From Corynebacterium sp. ACRPH (GTDB lineage Bacteria; Actinomycetota; Actinomycetes; Mycobacteriales; Mycobacteriaceae), in the NCBI RefSeq assembly GCF_022347285.1, contig NZ_JAKRND010000006.1:85652-149651 (forward strand): 64,000 nt of DNA. Reading direction: 5' to 3'. Of the stretch, positions 54,454 to 62,377 are shown piece after piece. Each line of letters begins with the position of its first letter. The stretch's first letter is position 1. Made by a program: the position numbers and the translations under genes. The notes under the pieces are model-generated. The model saw nothing but the letters and a program-made list of their open reading frames with translations, had not been told where the DNA came from and did not search any database.

Positions 54454-55227
54454 CTAACGGTTCCAGCGGGCACTGTGGCGTCTTAAAACCTCAATAATCC
54501 GATCCGCGTCGCGCGCGATCTGCTCGGTCGAGGCAATGACGGACACCGAGGCCACCGCCACCCCCTGGTTCTCGACACGCACGGCCACACCATCCGCACC
54601 GTTCAAAGCCACGCCGGGGGCCACGCATTCGCCGGTCGCGCGCATGTCTGGGTACCAGCGCTGGAACTTATTGATGGTCTCCTGCGAGCTCTCGGACGCC
54701 GCCAGAATCCCCCACACTTGCTCGTGCCCCAGCCCGGAGAGGATCGCCCATCCCGCCGACGTCTCGAGCGGCGGGCGCTGCAGCCGGTTTTGCGCCAGGT
54801 ACTCGAACTCGGGATCCGACAGCGCATAGTCGAGGTAGTAGACATTATCGCCTACCAATGACGCCAACACGGCGATATAGCCTGTCTCTTCCACCACGTC
54901 TTCCAGCATCTCGTGGGTGACCTGATCCACAGGGCGGCTACCGGCGAGGGTGCTCAGCAGATACGGGGCCAGCCCCAGCCGGAAGGCTTTATCCCGTTCC
55001 TCCAGGTAGCCGGCCGCGACCAGGCCATTCACCAGGGATTGGGTGGAACTTACCGGCGCGCCGATGGCCTTGGAAATATCCGTGAGCCCGCGCGGCTGCG
55101 GGTTGCGCGCCACGAACTCCAGGATGTCCGCAATACGGTCTACGGTGCGGTGGTGGGACCTACCGGGCTGCTGGTCGATGGGAAAGGGGAACCGCGGCGC
55201 GGACTCTGGGTGGGGCGCGTCGGGCAT
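54454..55227 (-). CDS. IclR family transcriptional regulator
   Basis: 257 residues from the ATG at 55227 (AAAGGAA upstream). N-terminal winged helix: TVDRIADILEFVARNPQPRGLTDISKAIGAPVSSTQSLVNGL in family layout; C-terminal effector domain with YLDYALSDP, ETSAGWAIL and GVAVRVENQGVAVASVSV. It is divergent from the glutaryl-CoA dehydrogenase gene and convergent with the TRAP genes, and so probably controls both. Its 3' end is duplicated at 53013-53153. Confidence 0.88.
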   Translation of the reverse strand: MPDAPHPESAPRFPFPIDQQPGRSHHRTVDRIADILEFVARNPQPRGLTDISKAIGAPVSSTQSLVNGLVAAGYLEERDKAFRLGLAPYLLSTLAGSRPVDQVTHEMLEDVVEETGYIAVLASLVGDNVYYLDYALSDPEFEYLAQNRLQRPPLETSAGWAILSGLGHEQVWGILAASESSQETINKFQRWYPDMRATGECVAPGVALNGADGVAVRVENQGVAVASVSVIASTEQIARDADRIIEVLRRHSARWNR

Positions 55228-55297
55228 TGGGGGGGTTCCTTTCGGCTTGGGGCGGCGGCTGACTACGACGATGTTAGAGGAAATTTTCGCAAAAGCC

Positions 55298-55363
55298 TTT
55301 CGGAACGAAACAACTTCCCCTACACTCAATGGTACGCAAATCAGTATATCACTACCTATATAC
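55298..55363. promoter_or_regulatory. Candidate IclR operator and second inverted repeat upstream of gcdH
   Basis: TTTCG-GAA-CGAAA (55298-55310) is a perfect palindrome of the kind bound by IclR proteins. GTATAT-N8-ATATAC (55344-55363) is a second perfect repeat, just ahead of the ribosome site AAGGA of the dehydrogenase gene, and could include its -10 region. Confidence 0.5.
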
Positions 55364-55380
55364 GTAAGGAACTTACTGGC

Positions 55381-56547
55381 ATGACTACCTCCCCGCTCGA
55401 CCTCACCTCCTTCAACAGCCTGCTCTCCGACGAAGAGCGCATGCTGCAAGAAGCCATGGCGGACTTCGCCAACAAATCCCTCAAGCCCAACGTGCAAGAG
55501 TGGTTCGAAAACGGCACCCTGCCCGCCAAGGAGCTCGGCCCGCAGTTCGGACAGCTCGGCGCACTGGGTATGCACCTGGAAGGCTACGAGTGCCCCGGCG
55601 CCTCCGCCGTCGCCTACGGCCTGGCCTGCATGGAGATCGAGGCCGTGGATTCCGGCCTGCGCTCCTTCGTTTCCGTCCAGGGCTCCCTGGCCATGTTCGC
55701 CATTCACCACTGGGGCTCCGAGGAGCAGAAGGAAAAATACCTGCCGAAGATGGCCGCCGGTGAATACCTGGGTTGCTTCGGCCTGACGGAGCCCGATGCC
55801 GGCTCCGACCCGGCGTCCATGAAGACTCGCGCAACCCGCGACGGCGACGAATGGGTCCTCAACGGCACCAAGATGTGGATCACCAACTCCCCCGTCGCTG
55901 ACGTGGCCGTCGTTTGGGCTCGCACGGAGGATGGCTTCGCTGGCTTCATCCTGGAAAAGGGCATGGAGGGCTTCACCGCCCCGGAGATCCACAAGAAGCT
56001 TTCGCTGCGCGCCTCCATCACCGGCGAGATCGTGTTGGATAACTGCCGCGTGCCGGATTCCCAGCGCCTGCCGAAGATCGACACCCTCCGCGGCCCGCTG
56101 ACCTGCCTGAACGAAGCCCGCTACGGCATCATCTGGGGTGCCCTGGGCGCTGCCCGCGACAGCCTGGAAACCGCCATCGAGTACACCGAGACCCGCGAGG
56201 TATTCGGCAAGTCCCTGTCCAGTTACCAGCTCACCCAGGCGAAGCTGGCCAACATGTCCGTCGAGCTCAACAAGTCCGTCCTGCTAGCCCTGCAGCTCGG
56301 TCGCCTGAAGGATAAGGGCGAGCTCGCCCCGCACCAGGTCTCCGTCGGCAAGCTGAACTCCACCCGCGTGGCCCTGGAGATCGCCCGTGAGTGCCGCACC
56401 CTGCTGGGTGCTTCCGGCATCACCCTGGAGTACTCGCCGCTGCGCCACGCCAACAACCTAGAGTCCGTGCTGACCTACGAGGGCACCGCCGAGATGCACC
56501 AGCTGATCATCGGCCAGGCTCTCACCGGCAAGGGCGCATTCCGCTAG
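55381..56547 (+). CDS. gcdH: Glutaryl-CoA dehydrogenase
   Basis: 388 residues. The acyl-CoA dehydrogenase fold is clear (FGLTEPDAGSDPASM, GTKMWITNSPVADV). The segment LRGPLTCLNEARYGIIWGALGAA and the C-terminal TYEGTAEMHQLIIGQALTG are characteristic of glutaryl-CoA dehydrogenases; Glu367 would be the catalytic base. It oxidises and decarboxylates glutaryl-CoA to crotonyl-CoA, as in lysine and glutarate breakdown. It is followed by a class III CoA-transferase gene (66 bp) that could make its substrate. Confidence 0.9.
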   Translation: MTTSPLDLTSFNSLLSDEERMLQEAMADFANKSLKPNVQEWFENGTLPAKELGPQFGQLGALGMHLEGYECPGASAVAYGLACMEIEAVDSGLRSFVSVQGSLAMFAIHHWGSEEQKEKYLPKMAAGEYLGCFGLTEPDAGSDPASMKTRATRDGDEWVLNGTKMWITNSPVADVAVVWARTEDGFAGFILEKGMEGFTAPEIHKKLSLRASITGEIVLDNCRVPDSQRLPKIDTLRGPLTCLNEARYGIIWGALGAARDSLETAIEYTETREVFGKSLSSYQLTQAKLANMSVELNKSVLLALQLGRLKDKGELAPHQVSVGKLNSTRVALEIARECRTLLGASGITLEYSPLRHANNLESVLTYEGTAEMHQLIIGQALTGKGAFR

Positions 56548-56613
56548 GCCAAACTTCCCCAGCCCCCACTCCTCCCCCAACCCTTCCAACCTTCCCCAAC
56601 CAGAAAGGAACCT

Positions 56614-57717
56614 ATGGGTCCCCTCGAAGGTATCGTCGTGGCCGATTTCTCCCGCGTCCTCGCCGGCCCCTACGCGACCATGATGCTGGCGGACATGGGC
56701 GCGCAGGTCATCAAGATCGAGCGTCCGGGTGTCGGCGACGACACTCGCTCGTGGGCGCCCCCCGTCAACGCGCAGGGCATGTCCACCTATTTCGCCGGAG
56801 TAAACCGCAACAAGAAGTCCGTGGAGATCGACCTCTCCACCGACGAGGGCCGCGAGCAGGCCCGCCGCATCGCCGCGGAAGCCGACATCCTGGTGGAGAA
56901 TTTCCGCCCCGGCACGATGGAGCGCATGGGGCTGGACTACGAAACGCTCCGCCAGCACAACGAGGGCCTGATCTACGCCTCCCTCTCCGGCTTCGGCTCC
57001 GGCAAGGGCGCGGACATCGGCGGCTACGACCTGATGGTGCAGGCCGTCGGCGGCCTCATGTCCATCAACGGCGAGGAGGGCCACCCCGTCAAGGTCGGCG
57101 TGGCGCTGGTGGATGTCCTCACCGGCCTGCACATGGGCATGGGCATCCTCGCCGCCTTGCATTCCCGCACATCCTCCGGCAAGGGCCAGCACATCGAGAT
57201 CAACCTGCTGCACACCCTGCTGTCCTCCCTGGCCAACCAGGCCAGCGCGTTCGTCGGCGCGGGCGTCATCGGCAAAGCGATGGGCAACACTCACCCTTCC
57301 ATCGCCCCCTACCAGGTCTTTAAGACGCAGGAGGGCGACCTCGCCATCGCCGCGGGCAACGACTCGCTGTACCACCGGACCTGTCGGGTGCTGGGGCTCG
57401 AGGAGTTTATTGATGACGCCCGCTTCGCCACCAACAGCGACCGTGTCGCTCACCGTGCCGAGTTGGCGGAGATCATCGAAGGTGCGTTGTCTAAGTCCGG
57501 CGCCCAGGAGTGGTTCCAGAAACTGCGCGCCGCCGGGGTTCCCGCCGGCCCGGTGAACAACATCAAGCAGGCCTTCGAGTTCGCAGAATCCTTAGGCCTG
57601 GATCCCATCGTCGAGGTCGAGGGCATGCGCAGCGTCCGCAACCCGATCAACTTCTCCGATACCCCAATCGAGTACCACACTGCCCCGCAACAGCTCGGCA
57701 ATCCTGCTTTCCAATAG
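56614..57717 (+). CDS. CaiB/BaiF (class III) CoA-transferase
   Basis: 367 residues. N-terminal LEGIVVADFSRVLAGPYATMMLADMGAQVIK is the hallmark; the catalytic Asp lies in the GYDLMVQAVGGLMS segment (family GxDxxxQA; here the Asp before LMVQA). Next to gcdH it most likely moves CoA to glutarate (from succinyl-CoA), like the human SUGCT enzyme, giving a short glutarate pathway. AAAGGAA precedes the ATG. Confidence 0.88.
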   Translation: MGPLEGIVVADFSRVLAGPYATMMLADMGAQVIKIERPGVGDDTRSWAPPVNAQGMSTYFAGVNRNKKSVEIDLSTDEGREQARRIAAEADILVENFRPGTMERMGLDYETLRQHNEGLIYASLSGFGSGKGADIGGYDLMVQAVGGLMSINGEEGHPVKVGVALVDVLTGLHMGMGILAALHSRTSSGKGQHIEINLLHTLLSSLANQASAFVGAGVIGKAMGNTHPSIAPYQVFKTQEGDLAIAAGNDSLYHRTCRVLGLEEFIDDARFATNSDRVAHRAELAEIIEGALSKSGAQEWFQKLRAAGVPAGPVNNIKQAFEFAESLGLDPIVEVEGMRSVRNPINFSDTPIEYHTAPQQLGNPAFQ

Positions 57718-57822
57718 GGGAGTTCCAATTCACAGGTTCGGGTGCGACAATGAGGAGCAACCAATCGGCCCCTCACCCGGTTGCCTCAGCCCGCCCCTGT
57801 AGAACAAGGAGACTTCGAGTCC

Positions 57823-58995
57823 GTGGCACGCCACTCTTCGTCCGACGAATACACCTTCGCAGAGCTGCTCGCGCTCGTCGAAGAACACCGCCACGATCTG
57901 GTCCAGCTCACTCGCGCGAAGTTGCACGCGATGGATCTCAAGCCCATGCCCGTGCACTTTCCACACGTCGCGGGCGCCGAGTACACCAACCCCACCCCGG
58001 ATTTCGCCCAGACGATGGAACTGGACGAGGCCTATCTGGACCGCACCATCCGCTTCGTCCTGCGGGGCATCACCCACGGCGGCGAGTTCGCCACCGACCA
58101 AGCCGAGTTCTTGGTCGCTACCGGCCGGGATTTCCGAAAGTTCGGCGTGGGTTCTCAGCATTATGAGGCGCTAGAGTCCGCGTTGGTGGAGGCTGTTGGG
58201 GAGCATATTGGCGTCACAAAAAAGCTCAGCAACACAATCAACCTCGGATGTAGCCTGCTTGCCTACGGTGCACTCGAGGACGAGGAGGCCGGCCTGCCTG
58301 CGACCTCGGCCGCGCAGGTGCTCGAGGTGCTTCATCCTTCTGACGCCATCGCCGTGATCCGCACGCAGATGGATCCGCCGTTGCCGTATTGGTCCGGCCA
58401 GCATGTGGAGGTCCGCACTCCGCATACTCCGCAGCTGTGGCGGGCGCTTTCCCCGGCGATTCCTTTCAACGAGGACGGTCTGGTGGAGTTTCACGTCCGC
58501 GCCGTCGGGCCGTTTTCGCGTGCGATCGTGGAGGGCTCCCAGCCCGGCGAGCAGTGGGTGGTAGCCAATCCATATGGCGACCTACAGATTTCGGGCGAGA
58601 AGCCGGTGGTGATGGTGGCTGGTTCCACGGGTCTGGCGCCGGTGCGGGCGATCCTGCTGGACCTCATCCAGTCAGAGGAGCGCCCGCCGATGGTGCAGCT
58701 GTTCTTCGGCGCGCAGAACCCGGACGAGCTCTACGAGTGGAAGGGCCTAGTGGGCTTCGAGGATGCCTTCGATTGGTTGGATTTGTACCTGGTGGTGCAG
58801 GAGGATACGCCCGCTCCGGAGGGCTTCGAGGCCTACACCGCCCGCGGCCTGGTGGGGGATGTGGCCGCCGAGCGCGGTTCGTGGCGCGATGCCGAGGTGC
58901 TGATCACGGGTGGTCCGGAGATGAAGCGCCACACCGTGGAGGCTTTCCTCCGCGCTGGTGCGAACCGCGAGCAGCTGCGTTTCGACGTGCCCTAG
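57823..58995 (+). CDS. Globin domain-containing FAD/NAD(P)H oxidoreductase
   Basis: 390 residues from GTG 57823, with AAGGAG eleven bases upstream (a TTG at 57781 would also be in frame). The N-terminal 140 residues are a diverged globin with a likely proximal His in FGVGSQHYEALESALVEAVG. The rest is a ferredoxin-reductase-like module: FAD part with RALSPAIPFN in place of the usual RxYS motif, then the nucleotide site VAGSTGLAPVRAILLDL and ITGGPEMKRHTVEAFL. It resembles the corynebacterial and mycobacterial flavohemoglobin-like proteins. NO or lactate-type substrates have been proposed for relatives; the role here is open. Confidence 0.83.
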   Translation: MARHSSSDEYTFAELLALVEEHRHDLVQLTRAKLHAMDLKPMPVHFPHVAGAEYTNPTPDFAQTMELDEAYLDRTIRFVLRGITHGGEFATDQAEFLVATGRDFRKFGVGSQHYEALESALVEAVGEHIGVTKKLSNTINLGCSLLAYGALEDEEAGLPATSAAQVLEVLHPSDAIAVIRTQMDPPLPYWSGQHVEVRTPHTPQLWRALSPAIPFNEDGLVEFHVRAVGPFSRAIVEGSQPGEQWVVANPYGDLQISGEKPVVMVAGSTGLAPVRAILLDLIQSEERPPMVQLFFGAQNPDELYEWKGLVGFEDAFDWLDLYLVVQEDTPAPEGFEAYTARGLVGDVAAERGSWRDAEVLITGGPEMKRHTVEAFLRAGANREQLRFDVP

Positions 58996-59014
58996 CTGCT
59001 ATGGCGTGGCCTAG

Positions 59015-59941
59015 CTACTTCAGCTGCTGAGCTTCCTCCACGTCGCCGACCAGATCGACCCCCACGCCGAGCTCACGGTCGGTGCGGTGGCCTTCCAGTA
59101 CGGGCAGGTTCTTGCGAACCTTGTCCACGTAGTTCGGGTCAATGTCGATGGTCAGCACCTGGGCTGCGTAGCCGGTCTCCGCCAGCCGGGCGCCGTTCGG
59201 TCCAATCGCCACAGAGTGGCCGATGCCGGTGGGACCATCCGCAGTACCGTAGCGCTCTGGCGAGCCCGGGCGCGCCATACCCGCGGCGATCAGGTAGCTG
59301 GCGGAATCCAGCGCGCGGGCCGCGGTGAGCTCGCGCCACTGCTCCAGCTTGCCCGGACCATCAGCCCAGCTAGAAGGCACAACCATCACCTTCGCGCCCG
59401 CGGCAGCCATAGCCACGAAGTGGCCGGGGAAGCGGATGTCGTAGCAGGTGGCCAGGCCCACGCCCACGCCACCGACGTCGATGACTACCCGGCGCTTACC
59501 CGGCTTGACGGTATCGGACTCGCGGTAGCCGAAGGCATCGTAGGTATGAATCTTGTCGTAGTGCGTCACGTAGTCCAGCCCGGCGACCAGCAGGGTGTTG
59601 TTCACACGGCGGAACTGGTTGGCCTCCGGGGAGTCGCTGGGCTGTTCCTCCACCAGCTGCCCACTCGGGGTGCGGTAGACCGTGTCGGCCGGGGTGAACA
59701 TGCCGACGACGGCGGTGGTGCCGTGCTTCTTGGCCGTGTCGATAATCGCCTGGGCAAACGGCCCATCCAGCGGTTGGGCGACGGTATCCAGCCGCCCGCT
59801 ATCGAAGGGGAACATGGCCGCCTCGGGGAAAACGACCAGGTCGGCACCGTTTGCCGCGCCGGACGCGATGTACTTCAGGATGCGAGCCAGGTTGGCTTCC
59901 ACGTCCGGTTCGGCCTTCATCTGGATGACAGCGATACGCAT
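59015..59941 (-). CDS. Carbon-nitrogen hydrolase (nitrilase superfamily amidase)
   Basis: 308 residues from ATG 59941; the frame is open for another 46 codons without family similarity. The Glu-Lys-Cys triad is complete: Glu40 (VVFPEAAMFPF), Lys130 (HYDKIHTYDAFGYRES) and Cys166 (GLATCYDIRFPGHF). The form resembles deaminated-glutathione amidase and related small-amide hydrolases. Convergent with the globin reductase. Confidence 0.88.
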   Translation of the reverse strand: MRIAVIQMKAEPDVEANLARILKYIASGAANGADLVVFPEAAMFPFDSGRLDTVAQPLDGPFAQAIIDTAKKHGTTAVVGMFTPADTVYRTPSGQLVEEQPSDSPEANQFRRVNNTLLVAGLDYVTHYDKIHTYDAFGYRESDTVKPGKRRVVIDVGGVGVGLATCYDIRFPGHFVAMAAAGAKVMVVPSSWADGPGKLEQWRELTAARALDSASYLIAAGMARPGSPERYGTADGPTGIGHSVAIGPNGARLAETGYAAQVLTIDIDPNYVDKVRKNLPVLEGHRTDRELGVGVDLVGDVEEAQQLK

Positions 59942-60004
59942 ACAGTCCACCCTAGCGACATTGCCGACATCGCGCCCCCTTTTCATAAGGGCATATCGCT
60001 GGCC

Positions 60005-60031
60005 CTGTGGATAAAGCTGAGTTATCCACAG
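60005..60031. promoter_or_regulatory. Two perfect inverted DnaA boxes
   Basis: CTGTGGATAA (60005-60014) and TTATCCACAG (60022-60031) form a perfect inverted repeat with a 7-bp spacer. Each contains the consensus DnaA box TTATCCACA. An AT-rich run (GAATTTTTCTTTTTT) follows. They lie in the intergenic region before the type VII substrate pair. Confidence 0.75.
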
Positions 60032-60117
60032 CCCCGAAGAATTTTTCTTTTTTGACGCCCCTAGCCTCCCTACACTCACTCCCAGAAAGCAGGTCGCGAT
60101 CTCCAGGGGGTAAGCAC

Positions 60118-60444
60118 GTGAACTATTCGACGATGGGATTTTTGGACTATTTGGACACGATGGCGCTGGATACAGCAGCAGTCCACGGGCGCTGCGAGGT
60201 GATTAACGAGGACGGAATGCAGTGTGCCTCAGCTGGCTATTCGGTGGCCAACGCATCCGCACCGGACATTCCGGGCGGCGCCACCACGCGGGCCATCGAT
60301 ACGGCCGCCGACCGGCTCCACGCGGCCTTCACGGGGTTCGGCCGCCAGCTGTCGAACATGGGCCGCACCATCGGCGTGTATGCCGACAACGTAAACACCG
60401 CCGACACCGACGGCTCCGATGCCTTCGCGGGGGCCGGCCGATGA
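60118..60444 (+). CDS. Small WXG100/EspC-like type VII secretion partner protein
   Basis: 108 residues from GTG 60118, with AGGGGG seven bases upstream. It is a small helical protein: STMGFLDYLDTMALDTAAVHG, then an Ala-rich ATTRAIDTAADRLHAAFTGFGRQLSNMG helix and a flexible acidic end (VNTADTDGSDAF). This is like the small partners encoded before ESX substrates in actinobacteria. The stop overlaps the next start (ATGA at 60441-60444). The assignment rests mainly on this pairing. Confidence 0.65.
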   Translation: MNYSTMGFLDYLDTMALDTAAVHGRCEVINEDGMQCASAGYSVANASAPDIPGGATTRAIDTAADRLHAAFTGFGRQLSNMGRTIGVYADNVNTADTDGSDAFAGAGR

Positions 60445-61784
60445 TCAGTTCAGCAACCAGCACAGTCACCGTAGACGCCCTAAAGGCCGCAAACGTAGAG
60501 GCCCTGCGCTCCGCCGCCGACCTCTTCACCCGCAATGGCGACAAGACATCCCGCCACGCTGCGAACGCCCGGGAGCAGGCCAAGTGGGGCGCGGACTGGT
60601 CCGGCCAGGCCGCGGACGCCGCCGGCCACGCCACCGATTCTGCCGCGAACCAGCTGGATACCGCCGGTTTCAGTAGCAGCACCATCGGCCAGCTGGCAGG
60701 CACCCACGCCGACGTTCTGGGCCCCACCCGGTCTGTGGTGCGCATGACCGTGGGGCTGGCCCGAGGAGCATTGATGTCGGTGCACCAGGACGGGGAGGTT
60801 TCCGCCCGCCACCTGGCCTTGATCCCCGGCATTGGCGAGGCCGCGCAGAACCTGGCGCTGGTGCTGACCAATATTCTGCGCGGGGCTCTCCAGCTGGCCA
60901 GTGTGCTGGATCGGGTGTCCGGCACCGCAATCTCCGCGATCAGTGGCACGGTCGCGCCACCCCGAAGTGATGTTGGGGTCGGTGAGGTCGAGGGGGCGTC
61001 TTCAATAAAGGGTCCCCAGAACCTGCCTCCGGTGCAGAGGGTGGATACGCAGCACGGGCCGGTGGTGACCGTCGGTGATGTCGAGGGCGCCGACGAGGTG
61101 ATTACGCTGGTCAGCGGCGTGGGGTCGAGCAATGCGGACGCGCTGTCACGCACCGAGGCGTGGGCGCGGGCGACGGCTGTGGATGCCGCGGCGCACGGCA
61201 GGAACGTGGCGGTGGTGGCATGGCATGGCTACTCGGCTCCGGGGGATCTGCCCGGCGCGATCTCCCGGGCGCCAGCGCAGGAGGGCGCCACCGCGCTGCG
61301 AGAGCACCAGCGCCAGCTACGTGAGCGGAACCCTCACGCAAAGCTGCAGGTGGTGGGCTATAGCTACGGTTCGGTCGTGGTCGGGGAGGCCGCGGCTAAA
61401 GGCAGCGAGGGACTCACCGCCGACGAGGTACGCTTCTGGGGCAGCCCCGGCGTACACGCACAGCACGCCGAGGATCTGAAGCTGATTGCACCGCCGGATG
61501 AGTCGCCGGATGGGCACAGTAGCCACGGCCAGGTCATCAACGAGCACGTGCCCGGCGACATGATCCGGCTGACCACCACCCCGGGGTTTGGGGTGCACGG
61601 CAAGGATCCCGCTTCGCCAGACTTTGCCCCTAACTCCGGCGCTTCAGGATCCGGCGCTTCAGACTCCAACAGCTGGAGCAGCTACGGCTGGGGCCGAATC
61701 CTGGACCTCTACCTCATGAGCCGCGGGGAGACCGACGCCCACAGTTCCTACATGTGGTCCCCGGAGGTGAATGTGCGAAACTAA
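60441..61784 (+). CDS. WXG-type N-terminal domain fused to DUF1023 alpha/beta hydrolase
   Basis: 447 residues. Residues 10-100 are helical with W53-S-G55 between two helices (KWGADWSGQAADAAG), the type VII targeting fold. A hydrophobic helical stretch follows (100-165). The C-terminal 250 residues are an alpha/beta hydrolase of the DUF1023 group with nucleophile Ser308 in VVGYSYGSVVVGEAA and a late VHGKDPASPDF. Such proteins are thought to be secreted esterases or lipases of ESX systems. The partner gene overlaps by 4 bp. No ESX machinery is in this window. Confidence 0.78.
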   Translation: MISSATSTVTVDALKAANVEALRSAADLFTRNGDKTSRHAANAREQAKWGADWSGQAADAAGHATDSAANQLDTAGFSSSTIGQLAGTHADVLGPTRSVVRMTVGLARGALMSVHQDGEVSARHLALIPGIGEAAQNLALVLTNILRGALQLASVLDRVSGTAISAISGTVAPPRSDVGVGEVEGASSIKGPQNLPPVQRVDTQHGPVVTVGDVEGADEVITLVSGVGSSNADALSRTEAWARATAVDAAAHGRNVAVVAWHGYSAPGDLPGAISRAPAQEGATALREHQRQLRERNPHAKLQVVGYSYGSVVVGEAAAKGSEGLTADEVRFWGSPGVHAQHAEDLKLIAPPDESPDGHSSHGQVINEHVPGDMIRLTTTPGFGVHGKDPASPDFAPNSGASGSGASDSNSWSSYGWGRILDLYLMSRGETDAHSSYMWSPEVNVRN

Positions 61785-61819
61785 CGCGCGAAGTTGCCGC
61801 GCGCAATTAACGCGCAAAA

Positions 61820-62377
61820 TCAGAGAGCGCGCTCCATCTCCAGCAGCGCCCTCTTGGTCTCCGTGCCACCCCGGTACTCGCCGAGGCTCCCGTCGCTGCG
61901 GATAACCCGGTGGCAGGGGTACAGAATCGGCAGCGGGTTGCGTGCGCACGCCGAGGCGGCGGCACGCACGGCCCGTGGATTGCCCGCCAGAGCCGCCAGC
62001 TGGGCATATGTAATGGTCTCCCCGTACGGGATCTGCGCCAGGGCCTGTGTCGCCCGGCGCCGGAAGGGAGTAGTCACGCCACCGAGGTCAACGGGCACGG
62101 TGAAGTCCCGCCGCTCCCCCGCGAGGTACTCCCCCAGCTGCCTCACAGCCTCCTCCAGGTGCTGAGCGGCCGCACCCTCGGCAGGTGGCAATTCTCGCCC
62201 CTGCCACTCAGCCGCGCCACTGCCCTGCCGTAAGTGTGCAAACTCTATGGCCACCAAGCCCCGCTCCGTGGCCAGCGCCAACAGCTCACTTCTGGGGAAG
62301 ACCTCAGACTTCAGGGCATCAAACTTCAGCACTACCCCGCCTACCCCGGTCTGTTCCTGACCTGTCAGATCTGCCAC
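61820..62377 (-). CDS. ogt: Methylated-DNA-[protein]-cysteine S-methyltransferase
   Basis: 185 residues from GTG 62377, whose first base overlaps the stop of the SulP gene (TAGTG). The methyl-accepting cysteine is in ILYPCHRVIRSDGSLGEYRGG near residue 155; ALAQIPYGETITYAQLAAL and NPRAVRAAASACARNP are the DNA-binding helix and Arg finger. It repairs O6-methylguanine by suicide transfer. Co-translated with an anion transporter, without clear reason. Confidence 0.93.
   Translation of the reverse strand: MADLTGQEQTGVGGVVLKFDALKSEVFPRSELLALATERGLVAIEFAHLRQGSGAAEWQGRELPPAEGAAAQHLEEAVRQLGEYLAGERRDFTVPVDLGGVTTPFRRRATQALAQIPYGETITYAQLAALAGNPRAVRAAASACARNPLPILYPCHRVIRSDGSLGEYRGGTETKRALLEMERAL

Noticed and set aside
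60005..60031. Chromosomal origin of replication
   Set aside because: Only two DnaA boxes and none of the usual origin genes.
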